64,000 nt of DNA from the NCBI GenBank assembly GCA_026419785.1, contig JAODTK010002765.1, positions 1-64,000 on the forward strand, written 5' to 3'. The DNA comes from Sclerodactyla briareus (Eukaryota; Echinodermata; Holothuroidea; Dendrochirotida; Sclerodactylidae). Below the pieces are notes generated by a model. The model was not told the DNA's origin, searched no databases, and was given only the letters and a program-made list of their open reading frames with translations. The position numbers were made by a program, and so were the translations under genes. Positions 10,800 through 23,275 of this stretch are shown piece after piece; the stretch's first letter is position 1; the number at the start of each line of letters is the position of its first letter.

Positions 10800-12960
10800 T
10801 AAAATATGCATTGCCAAAGACAAACTGATTACTATAATGACGAGCGATATCTGCCACTGAGCACTACAGAAACCTCATCTTCCACTGCGAGGGATTGGAC
10901 GTACATCAAGTTGGCAATGAGTGGATGACGAGGGTCATCACATTAATTTCAATTTAATTCACTCTAGATAGACTAAATTAGGACATGAACGACCTCCAGT
11001 AAACAATAAGTCATCATTATTTCATTAGTTTTGTCACAGTTACCCAGCCCAAACAGAAAACCCAGTCTGTCACGAGGAAAGATAAAATAATCATAAAAAG
11101 ATGGCAAGTATGTCTGGAGTAACATCAAAAATAATCAGTTAACTAAGCCGTACAACGGGGTTTCGGCTTTTTTCGACGCTAGTGAACTGATCCTTTATCT
11201 CAGTCATCTCAATGACCACAACTAGATCGTTATCCGAGATATAAATGTTACCCGGTTAATTGAAACTGGGTCATAAGTGAAACGGTGACCGCCTCTGAAC
11301 TCGATGATCGTTCCTTTAGTTTTCTGAAAATTTGATGAAATGATTACTATTTTCGGATCAAAATAACCACAACCATTTATGTGAATTATACGTGGACCCA
11401 TGTCATTAAACTAGGCAACTAAGGCAGAGTCGTCTGCATGTTTCCACAATGAAAAGGGAAGGATGAGTAGACCGTAGGTCACGACGTGTCTACTGTAAAT
11501 ATAAAAGGGGCCAAAACTGTCCTTTGAGGACCCTCCATGTATTGATGTCACTACCACAGGGACTTGAGCGTACTGATCATTCAAACAAACTGGAGTACGT
11601 TCGTTGAAATAGGCGAGTAGCCAACCCATCGATGATGATTGTTATTACACGTTCTCAATTAGTTTTCTTGGACTAAAACTTGGGTTGAATCGTGTTAAAG
11701 TGGAGAAGAGGTCAATTGAAAGTACATAATGCGACTTTGGTGTTTTCGAGATGATCGTAACTTTGTCGAGTAAGATAAATATCGCATCTTCTTTTACTGC
11801 GACCTTTGTGTACGCAAATTGGAGGGTCATCTCATCAGTGAGTATAGAGCTGAGGAATTTAAAACCAGCTTCTCTCTCACCAAACTTTCATAACCCTGAT
11901 GTCACTGCAACAGGGCCTAAATCATTCATGCAAGAGATTGACGGACCTTTTGGGAACTGGACCATACATGACGCGTCCAACCTAATTTGTTATACAACGG
12001 GTAGTGAGTGGATATCGGGTTAAATATACAGGAATACTGTCAAGTTGACTGGAACCATTTTTAAGAACCCGCGTCGAAAGCCTATTCAGGGCTAGCAGCT
12101 TTGCACGAATTGATTTCAACAAAATGGTTGCGGACCAGTTTTCTGTTCTCGAAGAACTCGTTTGGGACCAACGCAACGGTTTCATGAACATCGTTAATTC
12201 ATCAGAGAAATCAACGCAGTCAGAATTTAAATTGCCACAGCTGTCTGCATACTATCGTTCTTTGCTAGTTTGCGGTTTTTCATCATTATTAACCCTCATC
12301 TGCCGCTATCATGCCAAACATTTCATGTAAATCTCCGTAAAAGCCCCTTTTGTCTTCGTTTTGTACCGCCGTTTTCGTCCGCGATAGCCTCTTCAGTTCC
12401 TCCTGAACCTCTATCAGTTTATCTTCGTCACCCAACCTAACAAGACGTTTTTCTTGTTCTTGTTAATAATCTGCTTGGTTTCCTTAGTTATCCAAGGCTT
12501 TGTTGTTAGTGACACGCCACCTTCTCAGAAGGAATTAGCAATGTCCCTCCGCAATACTCAATATAGGAATTAACAGTAATCTGTCAGTTCATTCATGTCA
12601 GAGCTCAAGTGAATAAGGGCAGACCAGTCAGTGGATCGAAGCTACTCTGTACCAGTCCCACTAGTCCCTCTGACCACACTTTATGTTGATACTTTTTCTT
12701 TCGCCTTTCAACGCTGGACGATGGTGCCGATACCTTTTTTTTAAGGTACGAGTGAATTAGGTTATGATCCTCTTCACTGATACGTGGCAGTCCTGAGGCG
12801 TCTTTGACATTCGATAGCACAATGCAGACTGCGTCATTACTGGTCGAACGAATTGACGTGCGGAAGTAGAGGATCCATGGCGTTTTAGAAAGCGCACGGA
12901 GTTGAGTCCCCATTTACGACTATGAAGCGTCTGGCGATTCTATCTCTAAGCTGCTAATAG
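10800..12960 (-). mobile_element. LINE B: decayed CR1/L2/Rex1-like retrotransposon
   Basis: Minus-strand blocks appear in the order expected for a LINE polyprotein after the endonuclease. They are: EEDHNLIH near 12,752-12,775 with KVWSEGLVGLVQSSFD just after (EN-to-RT linker); TTKPWITKETKQI at about 12,467-12,511, continued in another frame as EVQEELKRL; GPVAVTSG at 11,872-11,918; LQFAYTK near 11,804-11,824; SIDLFSTLTRFN at 11,684-11,719 (motif A, degenerate); LNDQYAQVPVVVTS upstream of a ruined motif B; HADDSALVA near 11,414-11,440 (catalytic ADD); TKGTIIEFRGG near 11,300; and DPRHPLIANL with GRYRSS near 10,850-10,925. Stops and frameshifts throughout show it is inactive. The FSSAFNTI-like motif A and the KPWITKE linker are typical of L2/Rex1-type elements. 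Confidence 0.9.
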
Positions 12961-13745
12961 CATCACTTAATTCATCGGCACCAGTCTTAGCAACAGACTT
13001 ATTCGGGATTTAAACAGTACATAGCAACACGTGAGAAAATTCCATGGCAAGTAAATAATTGATACGAATCATATTCCCAAGTTGGGAATACAAGAACGTT
13101 TTCTAACGGGAACGTTGTTTAAGAATTCTTGCTGACATGAATACACACTCCTCACCCACCTCTTTTCATCACCATTTCCCTCGAGGTCTGTCTCCTCTGA
13201 ACGAGGTGACCCCTTCCAAATGAACAATGTATCGTTGTGAGTGTCTGTTGCCAGGTCATCACTATGAACAGAATACTGGCATTACGAAATTCTGATGAGT
13301 TCTAGATCCACAAAGTTCATCCATCTTGTGCTCTTGCTTTTTTTTACCTCTGCGTCTCACCCCCCGCAGCCTCTCCCCCTCACGGCGTTTGCAGTTCCTT
13401 CGCAGTTCGGCTGATGAGTACAAAATCCTGGGGCTCGCATCGCTCCAAGAATTACACAAAACGAGGCAGTACTGGATGGATGAACTCCAGCAAAATAGGG
13501 ACAAACAGCTTCTCAACATCTTGGTACTAGTTTAGTAACAGAACTGACACAAAAACAGAGAAGCAAAATACGGTGACACAGAGACATATTGCGACTGTGG
13601 GTCGCCACTATGGCACGCCACCAAATCAAGAGGGATCCATTTCAACAATGAATAAGCAAAGAAAATGAGTGACGATCACTCGTTGGCGAAGAGGTTGCTG
13701 ATTTTTTTTATTCGCTCGCCGAGGCCAAGGTTTATGTAGACATAT
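12961..13745. other. No gene recognised; possible 5' part of LINE B
   Basis: An endonuclease domain would be expected here on the minus strand, but no readable EN motif was found. The overlapping open frames at 13,262-13,535 on both strands show only charged low-complexity sequence. Confidence 0.35.
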
Positions 13746-13746
13746 T

Positions 13747-13940
13747 TTGTGTGTTGTGTTGTGTGTATGTGTGTGTGGTGCTGTGTTTGTTGTGTGTGTG
13801 TGTATGTGTGTGTGTGGTGTGACACCCCTTGTCAGGACGATAACGCCGCAAACAAGGTATAAAGTGGTAGAGGAGACCCCCTATTGTTCTAGAACTAGAT
13901 TAGGTCATTTAAGGTCAAACAGGGAGGGCAAAGTTGAAAA
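13747..13940. repeat. GT-rich tract with satellite-family fragment
   Basis: An irregular GT tract (13,747-13,822) is followed by CCCTTGTCAGGACGATAACG and, at 13,902-13,917, AGGTCA-TTTA-AGGTCA, again a direct repeat with 4-nt spacing. The order GT run, TGTC-GGACGATA, then AGGTCA pairs matches the family at 7.9-8.75 kb. Confidence 0.55.
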
Positions 13941-14459
13941 AACCTGTCAGTATGATAAGCCACTGAAGGCAGTTTTTTAAGTTCATATTATATTCAAAGG
14001 AAGAGACGTGTTACTTGAACAACCTGACAGCGCTGAATCCGGACGTGTGGGTTTATGTTGAGTTAAAATTATTCTGCTACTTGTCCTTTGCCTGCTCATG
14101 AATGAATATTAAGATTTTACTGAAAGTGTCCTCCAAACCTCTCGTTACTGGTTGTAATATTTACCAAGAATCACTACGGCATAGTTGCGTTCTTGTTTGA
14201 AGTAGTTCATCATGTTTGGCCTATACTTCTTGATCGTGTTTTCCCTGTTCATAAGAGTACACACTTGTTGTGTGGCTGCCCTCTTTCATTAATTAAGTAG
14301 GCGTTGATTTTATCCTGGGGGTTTCTTTGCGTGGCGCCTAATCGAGTGGGAATGAAGAACTCATATACCTTCAGAAGTCATCCCCTAATTTTTTCTTTAG
14401 TTCTGAGTTTGTTGTTCTTGCCGAAAACAAAATGGATCTCTGCAGTCACGCAGTTGTGT

Positions 14460-14560
14460 GCACAATTGCGTGGTGTGTGTGTCTGTCTGTGTCACGCTTG
14501 TTCGTGAGCACGATATCTTCAGGACGAACGGCCCTTGAAGTTTGAAATCACAGGTCATGT
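14460..14560. repeat. Fragment of GT-run/CACGATATC repeat family
   Basis: The sequence GTGTGTGTGTCTGTCTGTGTC is followed by GAGCACGATATCTTCAGGACG and TTTGAAATCACAGGTCA. The word order (GT run, CACGATATC, then an AGGTCA-type site) resembles, on the plus strand, the unit seen in reverse at 8.6 kb. Confidence 0.5.
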
Positions 14561-16110
14561 AGTTGTTTATATAGCGACATAAAAAACATTGTTCTTAGTA
14601 TTAGTTTCCAAAGGTCATACAATTCCGTGGGAAGCTGAACAAGGGGAACCGATATCATCCCTTGATTAGCCTTTTTTTTTTTGGCTGTCTGATCATGTTC
14701 AAATATCTGCCTTTCATTTCCTCTTTCTCTCCGTTGCATCGAGATGGATTACATGTTACTAACAAACACTCCTTTAAACCCTGGTCCTTTAACTAGATCT
14801 GGATAACATCACATCCCCAGTTCCACCTCATTAATCTGATGAAGATCCCTCTGCCTTTATTAACAAACCGATCGACTATATTTGCAGCAACAATGCACAG
14901 GCTGGATGGATTCCCAAAAATTATTGGTACGTTCACCATGCTGTCAATGTATCAAGTTCACGTGAACTATTTCTCCATGTATGTGAACTCATTGGTCAAT
15001 TCCACCCACTGTCCTTTCATACTAGTCATTTCAATGTTATGACGAAATAAAAACAACACTCCTCACTCGCTGTATGGATAATATATATATATATATGAAT
15101 TAGCAATCTAAGTGAGTCTCCGTACTTATTCAAGCGATTACCAAGAGAAATCGACTAGAAGCAAATGTCACAAACCAACCTCATGCAATGGATTTCATTG
15201 AATTTGTGCAGCCATGGGTAATACAACCTGTTGTTCAGATGGGCGCATATTTTCATGTTCCTTGTTGCTGCACATTGCTTTTGGAAGCAAGAAAATTATT
15301 AGAATTTGAATTTATTCGTTCATTACATGCCATGGTGACTGTATATCATCCAACAGGTATATAGAGGATGAATGCAGCAATTACTGAGGTGTCTGGTTAT
15401 GTACGTGTTCATCATGACTAGGACATCACTAATGGGAGCAATGTGTCATCGATTATGAAAATGCAATAGGAATGACATAAGTTTTAACTTAATAATAAGA
15501 CCTTTGTCTATTACGTGTGTGCGTGTGAGCTATCATGATTGTATAGGCCTTACAGCTAAACCGTTTCGTGTTTTGTTGTTTTTTTCGAGATCTGAACAAA
15601 CGTCAACCGAGGTACAAAACAGAGTTCAAGTCTGGAAACGTGTGACCATATGAGTCGGAATAAATAAGATTCCGACCAAAAATCCCGATGATTCAAGCTC
15701 ATACGTCAAGGTTCCCCTTAATGAGTCCCAATAACTCTCATTTTTTAGGGTCAAACAAAAATAGAAATAACAAGAACTTATCTAAAATCCTGTGCTATGT
15801 GGCCTGTTTATGTGGAACGTACTCACCTTTAGACTTGTTTATGCTAGGAACGAGGGGATTTTTTTTTGCTGAACACTTTTCTCTGTGATTTGCACGCTGT
15901 TCTGCTGGCGAATTTTGGCATTTCCAATTGTGACAACATACTCGCCCACTATTTATGAATGTGGAGGGTCTGATCTGATTCACTCTACTAACCCTGTGAA
16001 TTTTTCTATCACGCCAAAATCACGCGTGTACAACATAACAGTGTAAAAAAATGGGTGTCTTTCGGAGAGCACGATATTAGCCCTAAACATTTAATGATAG
16101 CCAAGAATTA
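14561..16110. other. No recognisable feature
   Basis: A short TA run lies at about 15,079-15,096. Otherwise this is AT-rich sequence with short unrelated open frames. Confidence 0.5.
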
Positions 16111-16114
16111 ACTT

Positions 16115-17830
16115 AGGACATATGGAACGAAGAGAAGGCTAATAAAACACCGCTGAAAGGCAAAACTATCAAGATTTTATCCAACCAACCACCACCAACC
16201 CAATTCACGAGGAATTTTGCTGACAGAATTCCGCAAATTCCCAACATGCCAGGTGAGCCAGAAATCCTGGAAGGAGAGGGTGACCTCGCTACGGAAACAA
16301 AAGAGCGATGGAATAAATCACCTGATGGTTCGTCCATGTTACAAGTCAGAAGAGCTACACGCATCTGGAGGCTCGGGTGTAGAAATCATGCATCAACCAA
16401 TTTCTTACAAAAATTTATGGAATGAGGAAACCTTTTCAGATGACTTATGGAAGGCATCATAACACCAATCTATAGAGTGAAAGAATAACTGGACTTGGTG
16501 ACTACATACTCACAGCTTGCCTGAGTCTGTCAGTCAAAATAACACTACGCACTCGGCCATCAGGCGAATGAGAAGAGCTAATAACCAGAAGAAATACTAT
16601 CAGAAGCCCATCATTATTTCGTCGAGGAAGGTCTGCAGTCGATCACAAACTCCTCACTCTGAGACACCTGACAGAGAAGTACATCGAAAAAGAGCAAACC
16701 CGTACTGGCTGCACTTGACTCTACAAATGCCTAGACTCTGTGTACCGGAGGTTTGTGGAAAGCTCTTTGCCTCCAAGGTGTCAGTGAGAGTACACGGCGA
16801 ATTCTTACAGATTTTCTTCTTAGCACTCCTGTGGGTGTACGACAAGGCGGTGGTATCTCATTACATCTTGTTCCTTTTTATGTTGAATACGGATGTTGTA
16901 TCGCCATCACTGACGAATTCGTATGGATAAAATCCCCGGGGGAGTAGCAGTCAACAAATTGTCAGCATTCGCTGACACATCGCTCTAATCCCGAACACCT
17001 AACGGTCTCCGGACCTTAGTGGCGATGGAACGTTAGCAAGAGCTCCGATCTAATACTGACGATCCCCCCCCCTCAAGGTTAACGCGTAGAGAAGTTGTAA
17101 CAACTGCGTAGAAACCGAAAGCCATTTCGACTAGTTGGTGTTTCAATACACGTCCTACTTTCTCCTCTCAACTTCTCTCCATCCCCCGCTCTTCTCTCTA
17201 CTCCTCTCTCTCTCCATCTCTCTTCTCTCTCTAATGATGATGCGACAACATTACTACGGGAAGACATCCCGTCTATCGGCTGACGTACGTCACACGACGA
17301 TGAAATAACAACAAGGTGAAAAACGAGCTACTCTCTTGAGCTAGCCTCAGTCCTATTCCTCAACAATTACTTAAACAGCCTGAACACAAACAGGTAAAAA
17401 TTAGGATGAAAAAAACCGCCTTCTTGGTGTCGAAATGATGGCTCACAGGAAACTACCGTAAGCGACCCGTCTCGACAGGACTGCAACATCTTTATCAGAC
17501 GATCCTTGGCTCAACTCACTGTCATCGACGAATTGCAATTCGGAGAATGCGCTATTTTGGACACATCCAGAGAATACCATTACAGAGATACCCCATAACT
17601 ACTGTTTGATGGAAGTGTGGATGAGAAGAACTCAGAGTAGACCACATTACAACTGGGGATATTGCCTCGAAAATATTGCAGATCATTAAGACTGGCCCGC
17701 TAACCAAAGCTCAAGACCGCCAACACTGGCAGATCGGCATGAATATACGGCACGGCGATGGCGCCCACCCTGCCTACGCTTTAAGTCAAATAAGTCAATA
17801 TGGAATTGTTCCTAACCCTCATTCACCCTA
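16115..17830 (+). mobile_element. LINE C: decayed RTE-like retrotransposon
   Basis: Plus-strand blocks in order: a spacer reading PPTQF/PTTTNPIHEE near 16,180-16,215; an RT entry block with ASGGSGVEIMHQ and LWNEETFSDDL at 16,361-16,454, continued in another frame as EGIITPIYR at about 16,450-16,479; RRGRSAVDH and LRHLTEKYIE near 16,625-16,690; a broken motif A; GVRQGGGISLHLVPFYVEY at 16,834-16,890 (motif B of RTE-like elements, consensus GVRQGC); and a C-terminal block RRMRYFGHIQRIP at about 17,541-17,579 followed by a degraded tail. The ADD box is not intact. A pyrimidine-rich tract (17,157-17,233) interrupts the element. The GVRQG motif and the late FGH-R block distinguish it from LINEs A and B. 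Confidence 0.85.
17157..17233. repeat. CT-rich tract inside LINE C
   Basis: A strand-asymmetric run of CTCTCT, TTCTCTC and CCCC words about 75 nt long. It lies between the RT core and the C-terminal block of LINE C, so it probably expanded after insertion. Confidence 0.75.
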
Positions 17831-18640
17831 ATTCATCGTTTTGTGATAGAGAGTGTTGTAACTTTATATTTCATCTACTCTCAACCTGTCCCCTGTCAAA
17901 AATCACAACACTCATCTATCAAACCACAATTGAACTCGACCACATCGGGAAATGTCACAGAGAGGACTGTCTGAATCGCCATCACACTTCTATTACATTG
18001 CAGCATTCATGGAACTAGCCAGAAATCTAAGTATCATGTTTCTCGTTTTCCATGATAACTCGGATATTCACATACACTATATGTTGTTCTATAAGATGTA
18101 ATGATCTCACACTACCGAGGCAACGGCAACTTTCCGATGATGTGGTCATTTCGAGATCAGCATATAGCTGTCACACCCAAATCAATCATCAGCAAAGATA
18201 TCCCTGTCCGTTCGTCTCAATTGCCGCTCCTCATGTATTCCCATGTACAACATAGACCACACTTTCCTTTCTTGTGAAATTGTTGAAAACAGTTTTGTAC
18301 ACGACATTAATACTAACGCTCACTATTCAATGAATAGCGCGAAAGCCGATTGCGGGTTTACACATGACTTTAAGATCTAGCGGAGAGAATCTTTGTATGC
18401 GTTTTGCCAGTTTCCGTTAATCAAAAATACTATTCCAAGTATTAATAATCGTTTGTAACCTTGCTCATAACTGGAGGGAACATGAGATGTGTTCCGTCTC
18501 CTTTAAGGAATCGGAGCTGTGATTTTTAAAGTTATAGTTTATATTGTGTGAAACAGATTCCTGAAATGCTCGATTATAAACACTTAAGTAGGGTGCCCTG
18601 CCCTTGCCAATGACTCCCACCATTGTTCCCTCAATGTCTT
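17831..18640. other. No recognisable feature
   Basis: Short open frames only; nothing with motif or splice support. Confidence 0.5.
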
Positions 18641-18642
18641 AT

Positions 18643-18873
18643 TTATAGTACTCTGACGTACGAATCAGGTGATTCATAATTGTGTCGGTTTTGTCGCAGT
18701 GAACGTTCATGGGCTATTACTCGCTGTATGACTTGATTGAATTCAGTATTGGGCTGACACTTATAGTTTGCTCTTTGTTTTCGCGCGTGCAAACTGTTCT
18801 TGCTGCAAGCAACACAAAAAGTTTTAACGGAAGATATATGTGTGCATATAGAGCATAGATGCCAGCTCTTCAT
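18643..18873 (-). CDS. Small ORF with paired CxxC motifs, function unknown
   Basis: An ATG-initiated frame of 76 codons. Residues 7-10 and 20-23 form two CxxC pairs (LCSICTHISSVKTFCVACSK) nine residues apart, followed by a basic stretch (HARKQRANYK) and a helical-looking segment (EFNQVIQRVIAHERSLRQ). Two CxxC pairs are the minimum of a zinc-ribbon or knuckle, and transposase C-termini often end this way, but no family is recognised. There is no splice or codon evidence and the length is compatible with chance. Confidence 0.25.
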   Translation of the reverse strand: MKSWHLCSICTHISSVKTFCVACSKNSLHARKQRANYKCQPNTEFNQVIQRVIAHERSLRQNRHNYESPDSYVRVL

Positions 18874-21459
18874 AAGGTTGCATACAAAGTATTAATCAAT
18901 TTTAGATTAATGGCTCATCTTTGAGATTCACTTTGACAGTTTAAATTTGTTTTTCCCTTTTTCCCTCTAATTCATATCAACTGCTCAAAAGGAACATGAA
19001 TCTCAATAATATTAACACATTAAATACGCATGGAAAACGTAATCATGACAGACACATCCTAACGATCAATGGACCTATAAACGATACATAAACAATTTTA
19101 CCATTAGTATTGAGTTAGTAATTGAGTTAGTCCTATAATTCACAATTAAATCGACGAACGAAGGCAGTCGGTTATGGCACTCGCCATAAACAAAGCGTGA
19201 CGATCGTAAGAGTGGAACAATGTTGTACAAAAATGTGATTTTTGCATTGTTTGCATTGTTGGTTGACTTTGAATGTATGATAGGTCCGTCTAAATTGTTC
19301 TGTGTGCCAAAGTTACCCTTTAAAGTCTTGGGGGATCGCGGTCCAGGACGATACTCCTGGCGATTGGTGGGTCTCGAGGACGATCTGTCCTCATCAATTC
19401 ATTTGCAGTTCAGTTTTATGCTGACTTATTAACCAATCCCCGGCTCTGATGGTGCCATGTAGATGTTACAAGAATTTGTTGAGCAAGCTAACGAGGAAGC
19501 GTATCTCACAGAGACTAGCCAGGAATTTGGGACATGACTTAGACTTCATATCCCGGTCATGAAGAGTTCACGAAGTTTACGCCGAACCTTGGAGTCCTGC
19601 TGACAATATCCTTTAATGTGCTATGTTCACGATTAATGTTGACACTGAGATTTAATATTTTTAGGATTTGAAAGCGCCTGTTCGTAACGACAACATTGGG
19701 AATTGTAATTTTTTCTCTCACTACACAACCATAGAGCATTTAGATAAAACTGCAAAGACTCGCCCTATGACGAGCAATCAGATTTGTTGAGACATAACGA
19801 CTGTCATTGCGAGCTTAAAAATTTTTTTAAAATCGCTGCGGTACACTGTCGGCTTTCTATGCATTCCTTGCAAATCATTCATATGCAGGAGAATATATTA
19901 CAACACAACAAAACACATACAAACAACCGAGAACGGTCCCCTGTTGGTACTTCGATGCAATGACAAAGATACGGTAACCTATCGATAACAACGCGCTGTT
20001 TTCACGAAGAAATAAATAAAACGAGAGCTCCCATGTGATTTGAGGACAAAGGTCCTGAGGTAATATTACAAACATTTGCTGCAAACATAGCGAAAAGTAG
20101 AGGGTCTTCCGTCGCAACGATGGTGCCAGTGCTGGTTGTGGTGGGGCTGACATTTGATGATGAGGCAATGTAAAATGCTCGTTGTACCTTTTCTGTCATT
20201 TGAAATCAAGAACAGCATTCTATTAAAATAATTCCAATGATGAGTACACGCTTGTATTCTTTTAATTTCCATATATAACCTTATATACCCAATATATGTC
20301 TCTTGCCTGATCAGTGAATTTACTACTGCATGAAATTAAATACTAAAGTTTAGCAACCAATGGCCCAACATGACTACCCACAATCGGATTCTATGTTATT
20401 GATGTTCAATACTACAGGCATGTATTAGCTTTCCAGGTGTCCTTCCAATATCCAGGGTTTTGTATAACCTGGTGGCCAACTCGTTACTTATAGATAACCA
20501 GATAACCTCGTCCTAGGTGGTTTTCGTACCTAGCTGTCAATCTCCGCTTACAGATTATTAAGGGTGGTATCCTTCATGTCATTCGAACTCATCAAATTTC
20601 AATCCACAGTGTCATTGCATTCCCCTGAGGAATCAGGGCAACGTGTCTGCGAGTCATACATTTGTCATGGAAACAAATGGAACTAGGTCGTAGAGCAATC
20701 AGACGTTCTCCTCACCCCCCACTCTCGTTGCGTATCTTGTTTCACATCGAATTTAATAAGGTACCACACCAGGTTCCGGTCTCATTCCAATGCGGAATTG
20801 ATGGTGAAGCAATAATTCCGCCACAGAATAGAGGCATCCAGCTATGTTAGCCATCTTACCTCGCGGGCAAAATTCCCGGAAGAAAGTACGGAAAATAAAC
20901 GTTCAAAGGTTACCTAAGCATAGACAGGCCATCCGTCTGGGAATCTTCGTAGTGTTTTGAATGATGACAGGGTCAACGTTTATTTCACACATCGTAGATA
21001 ATATATGCCAGATATTTTTGGATATCCCTCTAACCGGACAATTAAGTAGCTGGGTGGGGATCAGTTGGTTCGTAGTTGAGATGGAATGTTCCGGTTGCTT
21101 TGCAGAAGATCTCGGTCCGAGAGACTCTGCCCGTTGAATAACCGATTATTAGGGGGGGTTGGAGACGGGAAACACAGATATAAAAGGAGCCCGAAGAACG
21201 ATAACGACAACCACAATTTCCGTTTCCTTCTAACATTGCAAAGAAAAACAACTTGGGCAGTTTTCTATATTTTTATATTCCAATACTAACTCACTTGTCA
21301 TAGTCACGCCCCTCCAAATCGTTCCGTTTCATTGAACATAACCTGTGAATTTTTTAACTAATGCTGAAGGACAATGTGATTCATTCAATCTATAAAAATA
21401 ACTGTTGAGTATTTAAAGGCGAAACTAAATTTGACAGAGTATCTTCACTGCTGAACTAA
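18874..21459. other. No gene recognised
   Basis: Open frames at 19,220 (ATG, hydrophobic start), 19,557 and 19,875-20,272 were read and show no family motif. No repeat structure stands out. Confidence 0.5.
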
Positions 21460-22189
21460 CACACACATGACCTTCGTTTACGTTTTTACATCCTTCGTCA
21501 ATCGCGCATGTCGTAAAATAAAAATCTGATCACATAGGGAGGTTTCTTTTTCCTGTCCCCCTATCATGACGTTCATCCCAGTTTTATTTTCTGTCACCAA
21601 ATCCCCTGTATTTGTTTCATCATGTCCTACATGTGGCCCTTGCCATATACGCGCACCCGTCTCGCAGTGGGACATTATTCCCCAGCAAATTTGTTTGATT
21701 TATGTATGGACGTTTTCTTCATATACACATGCAGTGTCGAAACAATCATCACTCTTTACAATCAATTTTGATTCAGCACAAACTATGATCGTCCAATCAG
21801 ATACTAATGATGTAACTCGAGCTGTGCTTCTGTAGAGTACTTTTGAATGTTACAGTTTGTTTAGTGGACCCGCGACTCAAATCAACAGTTCGAAACTTGT
21901 GCCTGGCGGTCAGGTAGCCCTTCTTTTTTTTTTTTGGTAAACTATGGTTACTTCAACCCCACACAACTAGCTCCACCTGTGGCAGTGTGTTTGGCCACTA
22001 TTTTGGAGTTTGCCTGCCATCAATCTGGCGAAATTAGACATTTTTTTTTTATGGTCAATAGCCATTCACCTGCGATCCATATCCGCTTTTTTACTCACAT
22101 TTTTCCTAGATCACGCTATTTCGCATCCCTCATTCGAGAATCCAGCCTATCCAGTTACGTAGCAATTGTTGTTTTAACCAGTTTTTTGC

Positions 22190-23096
22190 CAGTGTTGGAG
22201 GACTCGAGTCCCCGGTCTCGGTCCGAGACCGATTTTGAAGGACTCGGTCCTCGGACTCCGGACTCGTCCTTGAATGAATCGGACTCGGACTCCGGCCTTC
22301 GGCCTGTTGGGACCGGGACTCGGTCCGCGTCCAAGGTTCAAGACCGCTTCAGAACAAAATCCACAGGGAAATCCCGAAACTTAGGTGTTTTACTACAGAA
22401 TTTTGGAATCGACATTGACATCATAATGCGATTTACTTTCTGTTGTTGTCAATGTCCTCCAAATCACTCAAAATCGAAATCTGAGTTATAGCCATAGTGC
22501 ATTTTATTGACTCAACTGCGCTTGTATCTAGAACCTGGCGTTATCATGTCACCTTGACGCCGGTCCTCACAAGATGGAATATGTTGATGTTCTTGAATGC
22601 AATAACAGAAATACTTCAAAGAGATAACGTTTCTGGAAGTTATTATTGTCCTCGATTTTGCAATGGGTAGTGGGGATCAGGTTAAGTTAAATACCATGAG
22701 TTGTTTCAGAGAGGGCATTTATTTTGTTATTTTTGGCACGGCGGTCATGCAATTTGCATTTACGTGGCTATTGTTATGAACTACCCCAAGATGACTCAAA
22801 CTGGTAAAACAGGTACGGGGCAACCTAAAATTTTTGTATTGGATGAATATGCACATTCAATATCCCTGTTTTGTTGTGGGGTGGGGGGGAAGAGCAACAA
22901 CTACTGTAACTGCACTACGCCTTGCTTCTTTGACCTGATGCCATATATTTTTGCTAAAAAGCCAAGTTGTAATAGGACTCGTGGACTCGGACTCGGACCC
23001 AAGGCTCGGACTTGATCCGGACTCGGATGTTGAGGCTCGGTCTTGGACTCGGACTCGGTCTCTCCGGACCGGTTGGCTGAACTCGACCCAACACTG
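22190..23096. mobile_element. Non-autonomous hAT-like element, copy 1
   Basis: The left end is CAGTGTTGGAGGACTCGAGT and the right end reads CGACCCAACACTG, so the termini are inverted (CAGTGTTGG / CCAACACTG). Flanks are GTTTTTTGC on the left and GTTTTTGC on the right, an 8-bp target duplication with one extra T. An 8-bp duplication and a CAGNG start are diagnostic of hAT elements. Both ends inside the termini are packed with GGACTCGG words (22,200-22,340 and 22,975-23,090). About 0.9 kb long with no transposase frame, so it would depend on an enzyme supplied in trans. The 185-codon frame at 21,934-22,491 only runs through the C/G-rich repeat. Confidence 0.8.
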
Positions 23097-23110
23097 GTTT
23101 TTGCCTCTTG

Positions 23111-23275
23111 TCTATCTATATATATATATAATATATAATATAACTACCATACATCTATATATATTCTATTATAAGGGGTATAAGGGGATTCTATATATAT
23201 ACATATATATATATATATAATAATATATATATATATAAATATATATATTATATATATTATGTGTAAATATAGATA
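23111..23275. repeat. TA-rich microsatellite, copy 1
   Basis: TATATA runs broken by short non-TA words, starting directly after the right target duplication of the hAT-like element (GCCTCTTGTCTATATA). The equivalent position in each tandem copy carries the same tract. Confidence 0.9.

Noticed and set aside
21934-22491. 185-codon plus-strand frame, the longest in the window
   Set aside because: It runs from a T-rich tract into the GGACTCGG-rich end of the hAT-like element. The same region in the other tandem copies does not keep the frame.
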